Positions 19,534 through 28,178 are shown, counted from the stretch's first letter. The stretch is DNA of 51,274 bases from Flavobacterium tibetense (GCF_003293845.1 NZ_QLST01000016.1:1-51274); one strand, 5' to 3'. Program-made: numbers and translations. Notes: generated from the letters alone by a model not told the origin.

Positions 19534-19977
19534 TTACGTGTTTATTTCCAAATCACTTAAATAGTCTTGGTATTCATAGAAAAAGCGTTCAAAAGCATCC
19601 ATTTGCTCGGCAAAAAAATCGAAAACCGTTTCCCAAGTTGCACGATTATTTACACTTACTTGTTCCAATGTAACCCAAATGCGACTCACAATTTTGCCGT
19701 TTTCTAAATGGTAATTTCTTTCAAAAACGGCTTCAGGTAAATAGTCTTCCAATACAATCGACTTTAAAGATTCCATTTTTTCATAATAGATTATACGTTT
19801 TTCTTCATCTTTTGGTTCAATTTCGAGTAGCACTTCTGCTTTTTTATTGTCGATATAAAATTTGAAAGTAAAATCTTTTATTTTGGTATCATACAAAAGC
19901 CATTTCCTAGGATAGGTCTCGGCAAATGCAATCCAAAATTCTTTTTTAATACGCTGAGCTTCTTCTTTACTATACAT
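19534..19977 (-). CDS. DUF4268 domain protein
   Basis: The 147-residue cytoplasmic protein resembles DUF4268 proteins of Flavobacteriaceae: an N-terminal helix MYSKEEAQRIKKEFWIAF, the segment YPRKWLLYDTKIKDFTFKF, and a C-terminal helical part ATWETVFDFFAEQMDAFERF. No enzymatic motif is visible. Related domains can accompany restriction or nuclease proteins, but no such gene is nearby, so a nuclease role is not claimed. It is divergent from the NUDIX gene. Confidence 0.75.
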   Translation of the reverse strand: MYSKEEAQRIKKEFWIAFAETYPRKWLLYDTKIKDFTFKFYIDNKKAEVLLEIEPKDEEKRIIYYEKMESLKSIVLEDYLPEAVFERNYHLENGKIVSRIWVTLEQVSVNNRATWETVFDFFAEQMDAFERFFYEYQDYLSDLEINT

Positions 19978-20046
19978 TTTAGTTGTTATTTTTTTATTTT
20001 ATTTCAAAAAAATGATTTAACTTAGGAAGTTGAAAAGTCTATTACC

Positions 20047-20688
20047 ATGTTATTTCACGATTTTATAAAATATGTTCCAAAAATAGAAAAAGAAAAGTTG
20101 CTAGCCACAGATGCTCATGCAAAAATGGCTCCATTGGAACGAATTTCTTATTTGAAAGAAGAACATTATCAAGATAAAAACCCAAGACAAGCTGCAGTTT
20201 TGATGCTTTTATATCCCAAAAATAAGGTTACGCATTTGGCTTTGATTGTGAGAAACTCATATCCAGGTGTTCATTCTTCGCAAATTGGCTTTCCTGGCGG
20301 AAAAGTAGAGGAGGAGGACATTGATTTAGCAGCAACAGCATTGCGAGAAACTCACGAAGAAGTAGGAGTCTCTTCAGAAAAAGTTGAAATAATCAAACCG
20401 TTCAGTCAAATTTACATTCCACCAAGTAATTTTTTGGTAGCACCTTTTATGGGAATTTCGGAACATGAATTAACTTTCATTCCTGATTTGGATGAAGTAA
20501 AACGAGTTTTGGAGTTTCCATTGCATACACTTTTGGATGAAAAAACCATTACCAATGTAAAAATGACAACTTCTTATGCTGTAGATATTGAAGTTCCCGC
20601 TTTTATGGTTGAAAAATACGTGGTTTGGGGCGCAACAGCTATGATGATGAGTGAACTGAAAGAAGCTATCAAAAGCGGCATTCGTTAG
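20047..20688 (+). CDS. NUDIX hydrolase, CoA pyrophosphatase-like
   Basis: The 213-residue protein carries a full Nudix box, starting GGKVEEEDIDLAATALRE and ending THEEVG (about residues 84-107). Just before it lies VHSSQIGFPGG, which matches the UPF0035 motif seen in coenzyme A diphosphatases such as NudL/YeaB. It would cleave CoA or related nucleoside diphosphate derivatives in the cytoplasm. The ATG at 20047 follows an A/T-rich leader shared with the divergent DUF4268 gene. The next gene has its own promoter in the short gap. Confidence 0.9.
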   Translation: MLFHDFIKYVPKIEKEKLLATDAHAKMAPLERISYLKEEHYQDKNPRQAAVLMLLYPKNKVTHLALIVRNSYPGVHSSQIGFPGGKVEEEDIDLAATALRETHEEVGVSSEKVEIIKPFSQIYIPPSNFLVAPFMGISEHELTFIPDLDEVKRVLEFPLHTLLDEKTITNVKMTTSYAVDIEVPAFMVEKYVVWGATAMMMSELKEAIKSGIR

Positions 20689-20714
20689 AAAATTATCTTT
20701 TGTAGATTAACGCT

Positions 20715-20743
20715 TTGAAAAAGTATTGATTTTAGTACATTTG
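20715..20743 (+). promoter_or_regulatory. Promoter of the acyltransferase gene
   Basis: TTG (20715-20717), 18 bases, TACATTTG (20736-20743): an exact match to the Bacteroidota -33/-7 consensus. It lies 25 bases upstream of ATG 20768, which argues against the upstream in-frame TTG at 20726 as the start. Confidence 0.8.
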
Positions 20744-20767
20744 CAAACTTGTTTAAAAAAGAAAAAA

Positions 20768-21571
20768 ATGGGGTTATTTAAAAGAAATCCTTTTGGTCAT
20801 ATATTGTTTTTGAAGAAATGGTTAATTAGAATTGCGGGCGCATTTACCCATAAGCGTTACCGTGGTTTTAATAAATTAAAAATTGAAGGTTCTGAAATCA
20901 TAAGAGATTTACCAGATACCAATGTTTTATTTATTTCCAATCATCAAACGTATTTTGCAGATGTTGTGGCTATGTTTCACGTGCTTAATGCTAGTTTGAA
21001 AGGAAGAGAAAATAATATTAAAAATGTGGGTTATTTGTGGCAACCTAAGCTGAATATGTATTATGTGGCTGCCAAAGAAACCATGACTGAAGGGTTATTG
21101 CCAAAAATTTTAGCGTACGCTGGCGCTATTACTGTAGAACGAACTTGGCGAGCTAAAGGTGAAGATGTGAAACGCGATGTAAATCCGAACGACACTGAAA
21201 ATATAAAAGTTGCTTTAGAAGACGGTTGGGTAATTACGTTTCCGCAAGGAACTACGCGTTCTTTTAAGCCTGTAAGAAAAGGAACGGCTCATATTATCAT
21301 GCAACACAAACCTATTGTGGTACCCATTGTAATTGATGGTTTCCGTCGTTCTTTTGATAGAAAAGGATTGCGAATTAAGAAAAAAGGCATTTTGCAGTCG
21401 TTTGTGATTAAAGAACCTTTGCAAATTGACTACGAAAATGATACGATTGAACAAATTGTAGAAAAAATAGAGTATGCGATTGAGCAACATCCATCATTTT
21501 TAAAAGTAATTCCAGCTGAAGTTTTGGAAGAAAAATTAAAAGAAGACAAAGAACGCATGTGGCGTTACTAA
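20768..21571 (+). CDS. 1-acyl-sn-glycerol-3-phosphate acyltransferase family protein
   Basis: The 267-residue protein has the PlsC-type motifs: NHQTYFAD (NHx4D catalytic block, near residue 57), the third block FPQGTTRSFKPVRKG (near residue 160), and VVPIVIDGF near 187. It would transfer an acyl chain to lysophosphatidic acid or a similar acceptor at the inner membrane during phospholipid synthesis. The third block reads FPQGT rather than the common FPEGT, so substrate choice may differ. The start at ATG 20768 is set by the promoter just upstream. The gene ends at a bidirectional terminator. Confidence 0.88.
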   Translation: MGLFKRNPFGHILFLKKWLIRIAGAFTHKRYRGFNKLKIEGSEIIRDLPDTNVLFISNHQTYFADVVAMFHVLNASLKGRENNIKNVGYLWQPKLNMYYVAAKETMTEGLLPKILAYAGAITVERTWRAKGEDVKRDVNPNDTENIKVALEDGWVITFPQGTTRSFKPVRKGTAHIIMQHKPIVVPIVIDGFRRSFDRKGLRIKKKGILQSFVIKEPLQIDYENDTIEQIVEKIEYAIEQHPSFLKVIPAEVLEEKLKEDKERMWRY

Positions 21572-21573
21572 AC

Positions 21574-21608
21574 AAAAAAGGCTGATTTTTTACGAATCAG
21601 CCTTTTGT
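21574..21608. terminator. Bidirectional terminator
   Basis: AAAAGGCTGATT (21576-21587) pairs perfectly with AATCAGCCTTTT (21595-21606). It lies between the convergent acyltransferase and TraB/GumN genes. Confidence 0.88.
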
Positions 21609-21615
21609 TTTACTG

Positions 21616-22470
21616 TTATTTTACAGCTTCTACTGTATAGCCCTGCTTACGTAATAGTTTGATTACTCCGTCCTCGCCAGCTAAATGAGCTGCTCCTACA
21701 CCAAAAAAGGTTGGTGTGCTTTTTATTACTTTTTCAATTACTGGAATCCAATTTCTATTACGGTTTACCAATAAAACATCTTTATTATCAGCAGAAATTG
21801 TATTGTCTGATTCGTCCATAACTACTAGCATTTTTTCAATGTCTTTGGTTTTGTAGACGTCCATGATTTTCTTCATTTCTTCTTTTTCTTTAGACAAATC
21901 ACTTTTAGCTGTTTTCAATAATTCATTTACTTGATCTTGGTAAGGAATTTTATCAAAAACTTGTAATTGGTCTCCAATGGTTTCTAAACCGTAAACCTCT
22001 TCGTTTTGCGCTTTGGTTACTTTCATCAATTCCATTTCTACCGATTGAAATTCACAATCTAGTAATTTTGGAAGTAACATAGAATTCAACATGAATGGCT
22101 TAAAAGTATTAATCATTTTAGCCGACATACCAATGTTTTTCTGTAAAAATTCATCTATAACTACAAATTCTTCTTCACTTACCAAACTTGAAATAGTTAC
22201 GCCATTCTTCATGGTCATACCTTGCATCATTTGCATTTGTAGCATCGGATCGTCCATGTCTATTTCTAGATACAATTGTTTGGTTTCTTCCAAAGCTTTT
22301 AATGTTGCAGCATCTAAAGTAGCATCACAAGTAGCGTGAATGGTTCCGAATAAATAGGAAGGTTGTGTTAAACCATTTCCTGATATTTTCCAAAGCAAGG
22401 CTTTTTCAAGCGGTTGCGCTTGGTTGAAAATACTAAATAAACCAAAAACTAAAAATAAAATTTTCTTCAT
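21616..22470 (-). CDS. Exported TraB/GumN family protein
   Basis: The 284-residue protein has a signal peptide (MKKILFLVFGLFSIFNQAQ) and the TraB/GumN signature: LFGTIHATCD near residue 41 and a C-terminal FFGVGAAHLAGEDGVIKLLR. The family includes the Tiki metalloproteases, with conserved Glu/His residues that may bind metal. A periplasmic or surface hydrolase role is possible but unproven. It starts 2 bases after the upstream membrane-protein gene and so belongs to the ECF sigma operon. Confidence 0.9.
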   Translation of the reverse strand: MKKILFLVFGLFSIFNQAQPLEKALLWKISGNGLTQPSYLFGTIHATCDATLDAATLKALEETKQLYLEIDMDDPMLQMQMMQGMTMKNGVTISSLVSEEEFVVIDEFLQKNIGMSAKMINTFKPFMLNSMLLPKLLDCEFQSVEMELMKVTKAQNEEVYGLETIGDQLQVFDKIPYQDQVNELLKTAKSDLSKEKEEMKKIMDVYKTKDIEKMLVVMDESDNTISADNKDVLLVNRNRNWIPVIEKVIKSTPTFFGVGAAHLAGEDGVIKLLRKQGYTVEAVK

Positions 22471-22472
22471 AA

Positions 22473-23114
22473 TTAAAAATCGATTTTTGATAATTCGTTA
22501 TAATTTTTTTGTAATCTACGCATTAAAATACCATACAGTAATTTGTAAAATAGCCAAATAACTCCAACAAAAACGGTAATTATTACAGCGTAAATCATTA
22601 TAATGAGTAAAATAAACAAATTAGAATCCATACTTTCGGAAACTTTATCTATCATGTTTCTAATGTTTGGATCGTACAAAAATTGGAAAATAAATACTAA
22701 AACAAATCCAAATACAGCCATTCCAATATTATATCCGACATAATATTTTACTGTTTTTCTGGTTTTTAGAATATTTTGCATCAATGCCTTTACGCTTTCT
22801 GTAGTATTAATTGCTTTGTAGTTTTTATAAAACAAATAAATAAACACTAGAATCACGGCATAATTTACAAAAGTGATTACCGGCATGATTGTATTCAAAT
22901 GATACATTTCTAAGGTTTTGAAATACTCATCATCGGAAGTAAAGAAGGTAATGCTGCTCCAAAGCAGAATTTCTAAAATACTGATTATTAAAATCCACTT
23001 CACTATCGAAGACGATGTCTTGTGAAGCATGCCATAAATTTCTTTCTCGCTTACCTGATTAAAAGAATTTTCTTTTTTCTTCCAATCGCGTTTTAATATT
23101 TCTAATTCATCCAT
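22473..23114 (-). CDS. Four-helix membrane protein in the ECF sigma operon
   Basis: The 213-residue protein has a short polar N terminus (MDELEILKRDWKKKENSF) followed by about four membrane helices (near residues 38-57, 77-97, 122-145, 165-190) and a basic C-terminal tail. I recognise no characterised family. Because it starts 4 bases after an ECF sigma gene and has a cytoplasmic N-terminal segment of about 35 residues, it is a candidate membrane anti-sigma factor or sensor. This is inferred from position only; no zinc anti-sigma motif is present. Confidence 0.78.
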   Translation of the reverse strand: MDELEILKRDWKKKENSFNQVSEKEIYGMLHKTSSSIVKWILIISILEILLWSSITFFTSDDEYFKTLEMYHLNTIMPVITFVNYAVILVFIYLFYKNYKAINTTESVKALMQNILKTRKTVKYYVGYNIGMAVFGFVLVFIFQFLYDPNIRNMIDKVSESMDSNLFILLIIMIYAVIITVFVGVIWLFYKLLYGILMRRLQKNYNELSKIDF

Positions 23115-23118
23115 TGTT

Positions 23119-23613
23119 TTACGGATTTAAAATCTTTTTTAATTTACCTTTTACTCTATTCATCTTCACTCTTGCATTCACTTCGCTAATTCCTAAGGTT
23201 GCAGAAATTTCGGTGTAATCTTTATCTTCTAAGTATAAAAAAACCAATGCTTTTTCAATATCGTTTAGTTCACTAACAGCGCCATACAATAATTTCAATT
23301 GCTCTTCTTCTTCATAGTTGTAATCATCTTCTTTAACTTTATGAAACGAACTATCAAACTCAATGGTGTCAATAGTTTTTTTCTTCTTTCTGTAAAGTGT
23401 AATGGCTGTATTCAAGCCCACGCGATAAGCCCAAGTAGTAAATTTGGAATCGCCTCTAAAATTGGGATACGCTTTCCATAGTTGGATTGTAATTTCTTGA
23501 AACAAGTCTTTATGCGAATCCTCGTCCGTAGTGTAAAGCCTACAGATTTTGTGAATGATATTTTGATTTTCTTTAAGTAACCCAACAAATTGGGCTTCAT
23601 CCGATGTTCGCAT
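23119..23613 (-). CDS. ECF-type RNA polymerase sigma factor
   Basis: The 164-residue protein has region 2 (HKICRLYTTDEDSHKDLFQEI, then FRGDSKFTTWAYRVGLNTAI) and region 4 (LNDIEKALVFLYLEDKDYTE, then ISATLGISEVNARVKMNRVK), the standard layout of an extracytoplasmic-function sigma factor. Length fits the class. It leads an operon with a membrane protein and a TraB/GumN protein. Its target promoter cannot be read from the protein. The upstream region has no clean -33/-7 pair. Confidence 0.93.
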   Translation of the reverse strand: MRTSDEAQFVGLLKENQNIIHKICRLYTTDEDSHKDLFQEITIQLWKAYPNFRGDSKFTTWAYRVGLNTAITLYRKKKKTIDTIEFDSSFHKVKEDDYNYEEEEQLKLLYGAVSELNDIEKALVFLYLEDKDYTEISATLGISEVNARVKMNRVKGKLKKILNP

Positions 23614-23669
23614 GCTAATAAGTAGTACAAATGTTAAAATTGTTACAAGGATAAGGAAAAATTAATTTC

Positions 23670-23980
23670 AAAATTCAAGTTCAAGTTCAAGTTCAAAAAT
23701 CAAGGTTAATTGTTGTAGCACAAAGTTCCACGAAGTTCTTCACAAAGTTCCACAAAAAAACTGTTATTATCCCCGTTCGAAAACTTGAAACCTGAAACTA
23801 AAAATTATCAAAAGTTTTTTAATAAGCATTTGATTTCCTTTTAAAGTTCAAAAGATTTTAAAGATTTCTAAATTTTTTAAATCTGTGTTCCAAAAAAATC
23901 CGTTGCCATTCGCGTTTCGAAGAATCCGTGTCATCCGCGTTCCAACTTCTGAAAATCTTAAAATCCGAAAATCCAATTTT
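23670..23980. repeat. Spacer built of short degenerate tandem repeats
   Basis: No gene is visible between the sigma factor and ndh. The spacer is a series of different short repeats: TTCAAG x3-4 (6-bp period, near 23674-23697), CACAAAGTTCCACGAAGTTC and variants (23720-23757), AAAACTT/GAAACCT/GAAACTA/AAAATTA (7-bp period, 23780-23807), AATCCGTGTC/ATCCGCGTTCC (about 9-10 bp, 23895-23943), and AAAATCTT/AAAATCCG/AAAATCCA (8-bp period, 23952-23975). Confidence 0.75.
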
Positions 23981-24005
23981 ACATTTACTTTAACATCTTA
24001 ATTAC

Positions 24006-24013
24006 TACATTTG
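24006..24013 (+). promoter_or_regulatory. -7 element of the NDH-2 gene
   Basis: TACATTTG matches TAnnTTTG and lies 19 bases before the ATG at 24032. The -33 region (TTTACTTTAAC) lacks a clear TTG. Confidence 0.6.
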
Positions 24014-24031
24014 TAAAACAATTTTTCAAAT

Positions 24032-25336
24032 ATGAATATTCCTCGTTGTAGTTTTCCTAGAATTGTTATTATTGGTGGTGGTTTTGCTGGAATTTCCTTA
24101 GCCAAAAAACTTAGAAATAAAAACGTTCAAGTGGTTTTGTTAGACAAACACAATTACCATAATTTTCAACCTTTGATGTACCAAGTAGCAACTGGCGGTC
24201 TAGAACCCGATTCTATTGCTTACCCAATTAGAAAAGTGGTGCAAGAATACCGCGATTTCTATTTTCGTTTGGCAGAAGTGAAAGAAATTGATGCCAAAAA
24301 CAATACGATTATTGCTGATATTGGTGAACTCAAATACGATTATCTAGTCATTGCAACAGGTTCAAAAACGAATTACTTTGGCAACAAAGAAATTGAAGCG
24401 AATAGCATGGCAATGAAAACCATTCCACAATCGTTGAACATTCGCAGTTTGATTTTGGAGAATTTCGAACAAGCTTTGTTAACCAATGACATCAACGAGC
24501 GTCACAGTTTGATGAATTTTGTGATTGTTGGTGCTGGGCCAACAGGCGTTGAGTTAGCTGGAGCTTTAGCTGAAATGAAAAGAGCTATTCTTCCCAAAGA
24601 TTATCCAGATTTGGATTTACGCAAAATGGAAATCAATTTGGTACAAAGTGGCGATCGCGTTTTAGATGCCATGAGTGAAAATGCATCAGAAAAAGCAGAA
24701 AAATTTCTATTGGATTTAGGGGTTAGCATTTGGAAAAATGTGCGTGTAATGAGTTATGATGGGAAAATGGTTACCACAGATTCCGATTTAAGTTTTGATG
24801 CGGCAACAGTGATTTGGACGGCTGGCGTTCAAGGCGCAATGCCTCACGGATTAAAAGCCGATAGTTTGGTGGCACGTGTCAATAGAATTAAAGTCAATGC
24901 GTTTAATCAAGTGGAAGGTTATGAGAACATTTTTGCTATTGGCGATATTGCTTCCATGACTTCAGAGGACTATCCTCACGGACATCCCATGATGGCACAA
25001 CCCGCTATGCAGCAAGGAAGATTATTGGCTGAAAACATGATTCGTTTGATACAGAAAAAACAACCTAAAAACTTCGTTTACAAAGATAAAGGTTCCATGG
25101 CAACCATTGGAAGAAATAAAGCAGTTGTTGATTTACCAAAATACAAATTCAGCGGTGTTTTTGCTTGGTTTGTATGGATGTTTGTACATTTATTCTCTCT
25201 AATTGGATTCAAAAATAAAGCCGTTGTTTTCTTAAACTGGGTTTACAATTACATCCGATTCGACAGAGAAGCACGATTAATTATTCGTCCGTTTAAGAAG
25301 AAAAATCAAGTGAGTTTTACGAGTGACGAGGTTTAA
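24032..25336 (+). CDS. ndh: Type II NADH dehydrogenase (NDH-2)
   Basis: The 434-residue flavoprotein has the FAD-binding site IVIIGGGFAGISLAKKL (residues 11-27), the NDH-2 segment NFQPLMYQVATGGLEP, the second nucleotide site FVIVGAGPTGVELAGALAEM (near 170) and the flavin-contact motif IFAIGDIASM (near 305). A C-terminal aromatic and amphipathic stretch (FAWFVWMFVHLFSLIGFKNK) fits membrane attachment. It would transfer electrons from NADH to quinone without pumping protons. It stands alone between a -7 element and a heptad-repeat hairpin. Confidence 0.93.
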   Translation: MNIPRCSFPRIVIIGGGFAGISLAKKLRNKNVQVVLLDKHNYHNFQPLMYQVATGGLEPDSIAYPIRKVVQEYRDFYFRLAEVKEIDAKNNTIIADIGELKYDYLVIATGSKTNYFGNKEIEANSMAMKTIPQSLNIRSLILENFEQALLTNDINERHSLMNFVIVGAGPTGVELAGALAEMKRAILPKDYPDLDLRKMEINLVQSGDRVLDAMSENASEKAEKFLLDLGVSIWKNVRVMSYDGKMVTTDSDLSFDAATVIWTAGVQGAMPHGLKADSLVARVNRIKVNAFNQVEGYENIFAIGDIASMTSEDYPHGHPMMAQPAMQQGRLLAENMIRLIQKKQPKNFVYKDKGSMATIGRNKAVVDLPKYKFSGVFAWFVWMFVHLFSLIGFKNKAVVFLNWVYNYIRFDREARLIIRPFKKKNQVSFTSDEV

Positions 25337-25341
25337 GTCTT

Positions 25342-25427
25342 AGAAAGGGAAAAGTTACAAGGGATTAGAGAAGAGTTAATGCTTGATGTAAACTATTTTC
25401 TATTCCCTAATCCCTAATCCCTTATCT
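25342..25427. repeat. Inverted 7-bp-period repeats between ndh and the DUF3810 gene
   Basis: The left arm (from 25342) reads purine-rich 7-bp units (AGAAAGG, GAAAAGT, TACAAGG, GATTAGA, GAAGAGT). The right arm (25400-25427) reads CTATTCC, CTAATCC, CTAATCC, CTTATCT. AAGGGATTAGAGAA (25359-25372) is nearly complementary to the right arm. The right arm also encodes the last eight residues (KGLGIRE and neighbours) and stop of the DUF3810 gene on the minus strand. It may also act as a transcription stop. Confidence 0.7.
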
Positions 25428-26470
25428 TCATACCCAATCGCCAAACCTACAAACTTACTATAGCCTTCCATGCCGTCTTTTTGTTGGTTTGCTTTTAGGA
25501 AATTATCGTAGAAAAATTCAAAAAACGTGTTAATTGGCGTTTGATATTGGTTCCAAAAAATATCGTTTTCTTCGAAGTTCTTCAAAACGCCTTTGTTGAT
25601 TTTGGCTAGAAAAGGATTGGAGCTGTTTTCTTCAATTTTTTCCAAATTTCGTAAGCCATATCGTAAGGCAAAACTATAGGCCGAATACTGAAAATACAAA
25701 TCGTCATTTTTAGCAGCGGCAATAAATCCGATGAAATTGCATTCACTTTCACTACCAATTCCGGTTTGATGCGCCATTTCGTGACAAGTGGTTAAGGGTG
25801 AAGTGTATTTGGGCTTTAAATAATTGACTTGGGCTTCATTGGTAAACGGATTCAAATAACCACCAAAACCCATATAACTCAACGGATAACTGAACAACGA
25901 CTTTTTAATGCTTTTTACTTCGTAATGAAATTCTTTTAAATCGTTGGGTAATTTTTTATAACCTTCTAAAGCCAAGTTGTAAATTTCTTCATCCGAATAC
26001 GGAATCACAACGGCAACGGAATCATTTTTGGTAATTTGCAATTGCAATTCGTTGGTTTTTACAATCATTTTTTCTACAAATGCCTCCAATTGTGCTACGG
26101 AATATTCCTTTTCAATTTGCAATTTTTCATGCAAGGGAATACGATAATAATTCATCCCCCAAAGCAAATGAAAGAAAAAGTAAAACACCGAAACCCAACT
26201 CAAAATTGCCAATCCGTTAGCTTTCCATTCTTTAAAAAACCCGATTCGGTGCTTCCAAATCCATCGGAATAAAAGTAAAATCAGAATAAAATAAATCACA
26301 TCGCCAAAAGAAAACGGCAAGTTTCCAAAGATTTTTCTTGATACAAAACCCACTTTTGGATAAAAGCCTTTGCTGTACCAATTTTCTACAAAATCAGGAA
26401 ACAAACCAATCGTTTTCACTACGATGATTTGGATAAGTAAAAATAAGGGAAGGACAAATTTTCTTTTCAT
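25400..26470 (-). CDS. DUF3810 membrane protein with HExxH motif
   Basis: The 356-residue protein has three N-terminal membrane helices (near residues 3-22, 53-70, 86-105) and a soluble domain bearing TTCHEMAHQTGIGSESECNF (near 240), a zincin HExxH motif with a downstream glutamate. It is therefore likely a membrane-bound metalloprotease-like protein of the DUF3810 family; activity and substrate are not established. The last codons are built from 7-bp repeats (25400-25427), so the C terminus (DKGLGIRE) is probably repeat-derived and may differ between strains. It is divergent from pepD. Confidence 0.87.
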   Translation of the reverse strand: MKRKFVLPLFLLIQIIVVKTIGLFPDFVENWYSKGFYPKVGFVSRKIFGNLPFSFGDVIYFILILLLFRWIWKHRIGFFKEWKANGLAILSWVSVFYFFFHLLWGMNYYRIPLHEKLQIEKEYSVAQLEAFVEKMIVKTNELQLQITKNDSVAVVIPYSDEEIYNLALEGYKKLPNDLKEFHYEVKSIKKSLFSYPLSYMGFGGYLNPFTNEAQVNYLKPKYTSPLTTCHEMAHQTGIGSESECNFIGFIAAAKNDDLYFQYSAYSFALRYGLRNLEKIEENSSNPFLAKINKGVLKNFEENDIFWNQYQTPINTFFEFFYDNFLKANQQKDGMEGYSKFVGLAIGYEDKGLGIRE

Positions 26471-26509
26471 GAGTAGTTTTCAAAAATGTAAATATAATCA
26501 CAAATCAAT

Positions 26510-26563
26510 TTGTAAAGAAATTAAACTTTGTAACTTTGTTAACTCAAACTTTAAACCTGAAAC
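26510..26563 (+). promoter_or_regulatory. pepD promoter and heptad leader
   Basis: TTG (26510-26512), 18 bases, TAACTTTG (26531-26538) matches the Bacteroidota consensus exactly. The 5' leader right after it is three 7-bp units, CTCAAAC, TTTAAAC, CTGAAAC (26543-26563), then an A-tract and the ATG at 26573. Confidence 0.8.
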
Positions 26564-26572
26564 AAAAAAATA

Positions 26573-28039
26573 ATGAGCCAAGAAATTAGAAATCTAGAGC
26601 CAAAAGCACTTTGGAATAAATTTGCCGATTTAAATGCAGTACCAAGACCATCAAAAAAAGAAGAGCGCGTAATTGCTTTCATGATGGATTTTGGACAAAA
26701 ATTAGGATTGCCAAGCATTAAAGATGAAGTTGGTAACGTAATTATCAAAAAACCGGCGACACCAGGAATGGAAAACCGCAAAACCATTGTGATGCAATCG
26801 CATTTGGATATGGTACACCAAAAAAATAACGATACCAATTTCGATTTCGATACACAAGGAATTGAAATGTATGTGGATGGCGACTGGGTTCGTGCAAAAG
26901 GAACTACGCTTGGTGCAGATAACGGCTTAGGAGTAGCTACAATCATGGCAATTTTAGAAAGTACTGATATTCCGCATCCTGCAATTGAAGCTTTGTTTAC
27001 GATTGACGAAGAAACTGGGATGACAGGAGCCATGGGCTTACAAGGCGGCATGCTTGATGGAGAAATATTATTGAATTTAGATACGGAAGAAGACGATGAA
27101 ATCGATATCGGTTGTGCGGGTGGAGTAGACGTTACAGCTGTTGCAGAATACGATGAAGAACCCACTCCAGAAGGTTCTATTGGTTATACTATTACGGTGA
27201 AAGGCTTAAAAGGCGGACATTCAGGAATGGATATTCACAAAGGTTTGGGGAATGCGAATAAAATCATGAACCGTTTGTTGTATACGGGTTATGAGGATTT
27301 TGGTTTACAAATTGCTACTATAAACGGTGGGAGTTTACGCAATGCTATTCCAAGAGAAAGCGTGGCAGAAGTTGTCATTGCTCCGATTTACGATGAAGCT
27401 TTTGTGTTTGATATGATGCAAATTGCCAATGAAATCAAAGCGGAATTCAAAACTACAGAACCCAATTTAGAAATTACAATAGAGAAATCTGCTACTTTAC
27501 CAAAAATGGTGATGCCTTCAATGGCGCAATTTTACTTGGTGAGAGCGATTTATACCGCACACAACGGCGTTTATAGAATGAGCGCTGATTTTGCTGATTT
27601 GGTAGAAACTTCTAATAATATTGCGAAAGTAACTGTTGGTGGTGGAAATCTTACCATCCAATGTTTAACGCGTTCTTCGGTGGAAACTGCTAAGTTTGAT
27701 TTGGCAAATGCATTGCGTTCAGCATTTGAATTAATGGGTTGCGAAGTGACTTTTTCAGGAAGTTATCCTGGTTGGACACCTAATCCCAATTCAGAAATTT
27801 TAGACGTGTTAACCGCTATTTACGAAAAACAAAACGGTTCAAAACCTAATGTTGTTGCTTGTCACGCTGGATTAGAATGTGGAATTTTAGGAACCAATTA
27901 CCCAAAAATGGACATGATTTCTTTTGGACCAACGATTCACGGTGCTCACAGTCCAGATGAAAGAGCAAGTATTTCTTCTGCTCAAAAATATTGGAAATTT
28001 GTTTTGGAAATTTTACAAAATATTCCGGTTAAGAAGTAA
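26573..28039 (+). CDS. pepD: Aminoacyl-histidine dipeptidase (M20 family, PepD)
   Basis: The 488-residue protein is a cytosolic Xaa-His dipeptidase (carnosinase-like). Metal-site motifs of the M20 family are visible: MQSHLDMVHQK (near residue 80), TLGADNGLGVA (near 115), IDEETGMTGA (near 145), NLDTEEDDEI (near 170), GGHSGMDIHKG (near 216) and the C-terminal GPTIHGAHSPDERAS (near 460). Length matches the family. The gene has a consensus promoter and ends at a very long perfect hairpin. Confidence 0.95.
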   Translation: MSQEIRNLEPKALWNKFADLNAVPRPSKKEERVIAFMMDFGQKLGLPSIKDEVGNVIIKKPATPGMENRKTIVMQSHLDMVHQKNNDTNFDFDTQGIEMYVDGDWVRAKGTTLGADNGLGVATIMAILESTDIPHPAIEALFTIDEETGMTGAMGLQGGMLDGEILLNLDTEEDDEIDIGCAGGVDVTAVAEYDEEPTPEGSIGYTITVKGLKGGHSGMDIHKGLGNANKIMNRLLYTGYEDFGLQIATINGGSLRNAIPRESVAEVVIAPIYDEAFVFDMMQIANEIKAEFKTTEPNLEITIEKSATLPKMVMPSMAQFYLVRAIYTAHNGVYRMSADFADLVETSNNIAKVTVGGGNLTIQCLTRSSVETAKFDLANALRSAFELMGCEVTFSGSYPGWTPNPNSEILDVLTAIYEKQNGSKPNVVACHAGLECGILGTNYPKMDMISFGPTIHGAHSPDERASISSAQKYWKFVLEILQNIPVKK

Positions 28040-28046
28040 GAAGATA

Positions 28047-28106
28047 GAAAATAGATTTTAGAAAAAATCCCGAGATAACTCGGGATTTTTTCTAAAATCT
28101 ATTTTC
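28047..28106. terminator. 28-bp perfect palindrome, bidirectional terminator
   Basis: A 28-base left arm (28047-28074) and right arm (28079-28106) are perfectly complementary around an ATAA loop. The inner GC-rich part ATCCCGAG/CTCGGGAT is flanked by A6/T6. It ends pepD and can stop transcription arriving from the minus-strand gene at 28179. The arm length well exceeds a normal terminator. Confidence 0.88.
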
Positions 28107-28178
28107 TTCATTGCTTGTGCTTTGCTTTGTGTTTACGATTGTGACGTGCTCGAATTAGATTGGATCCTGCCTGTCGTA

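Noticed and set aside
23670..23980. Possible CRISPR or regulatory array in the sigma-ndh spacer
   Set aside because: Repeats are short, degenerate and of changing period, with no constant repeat-spacer layout.
26551..27165. 204-codon serine-rich minus-strand frame
   Set aside because: It is the antisense shadow of pepD, with low-complexity composition and no recognisable domain.
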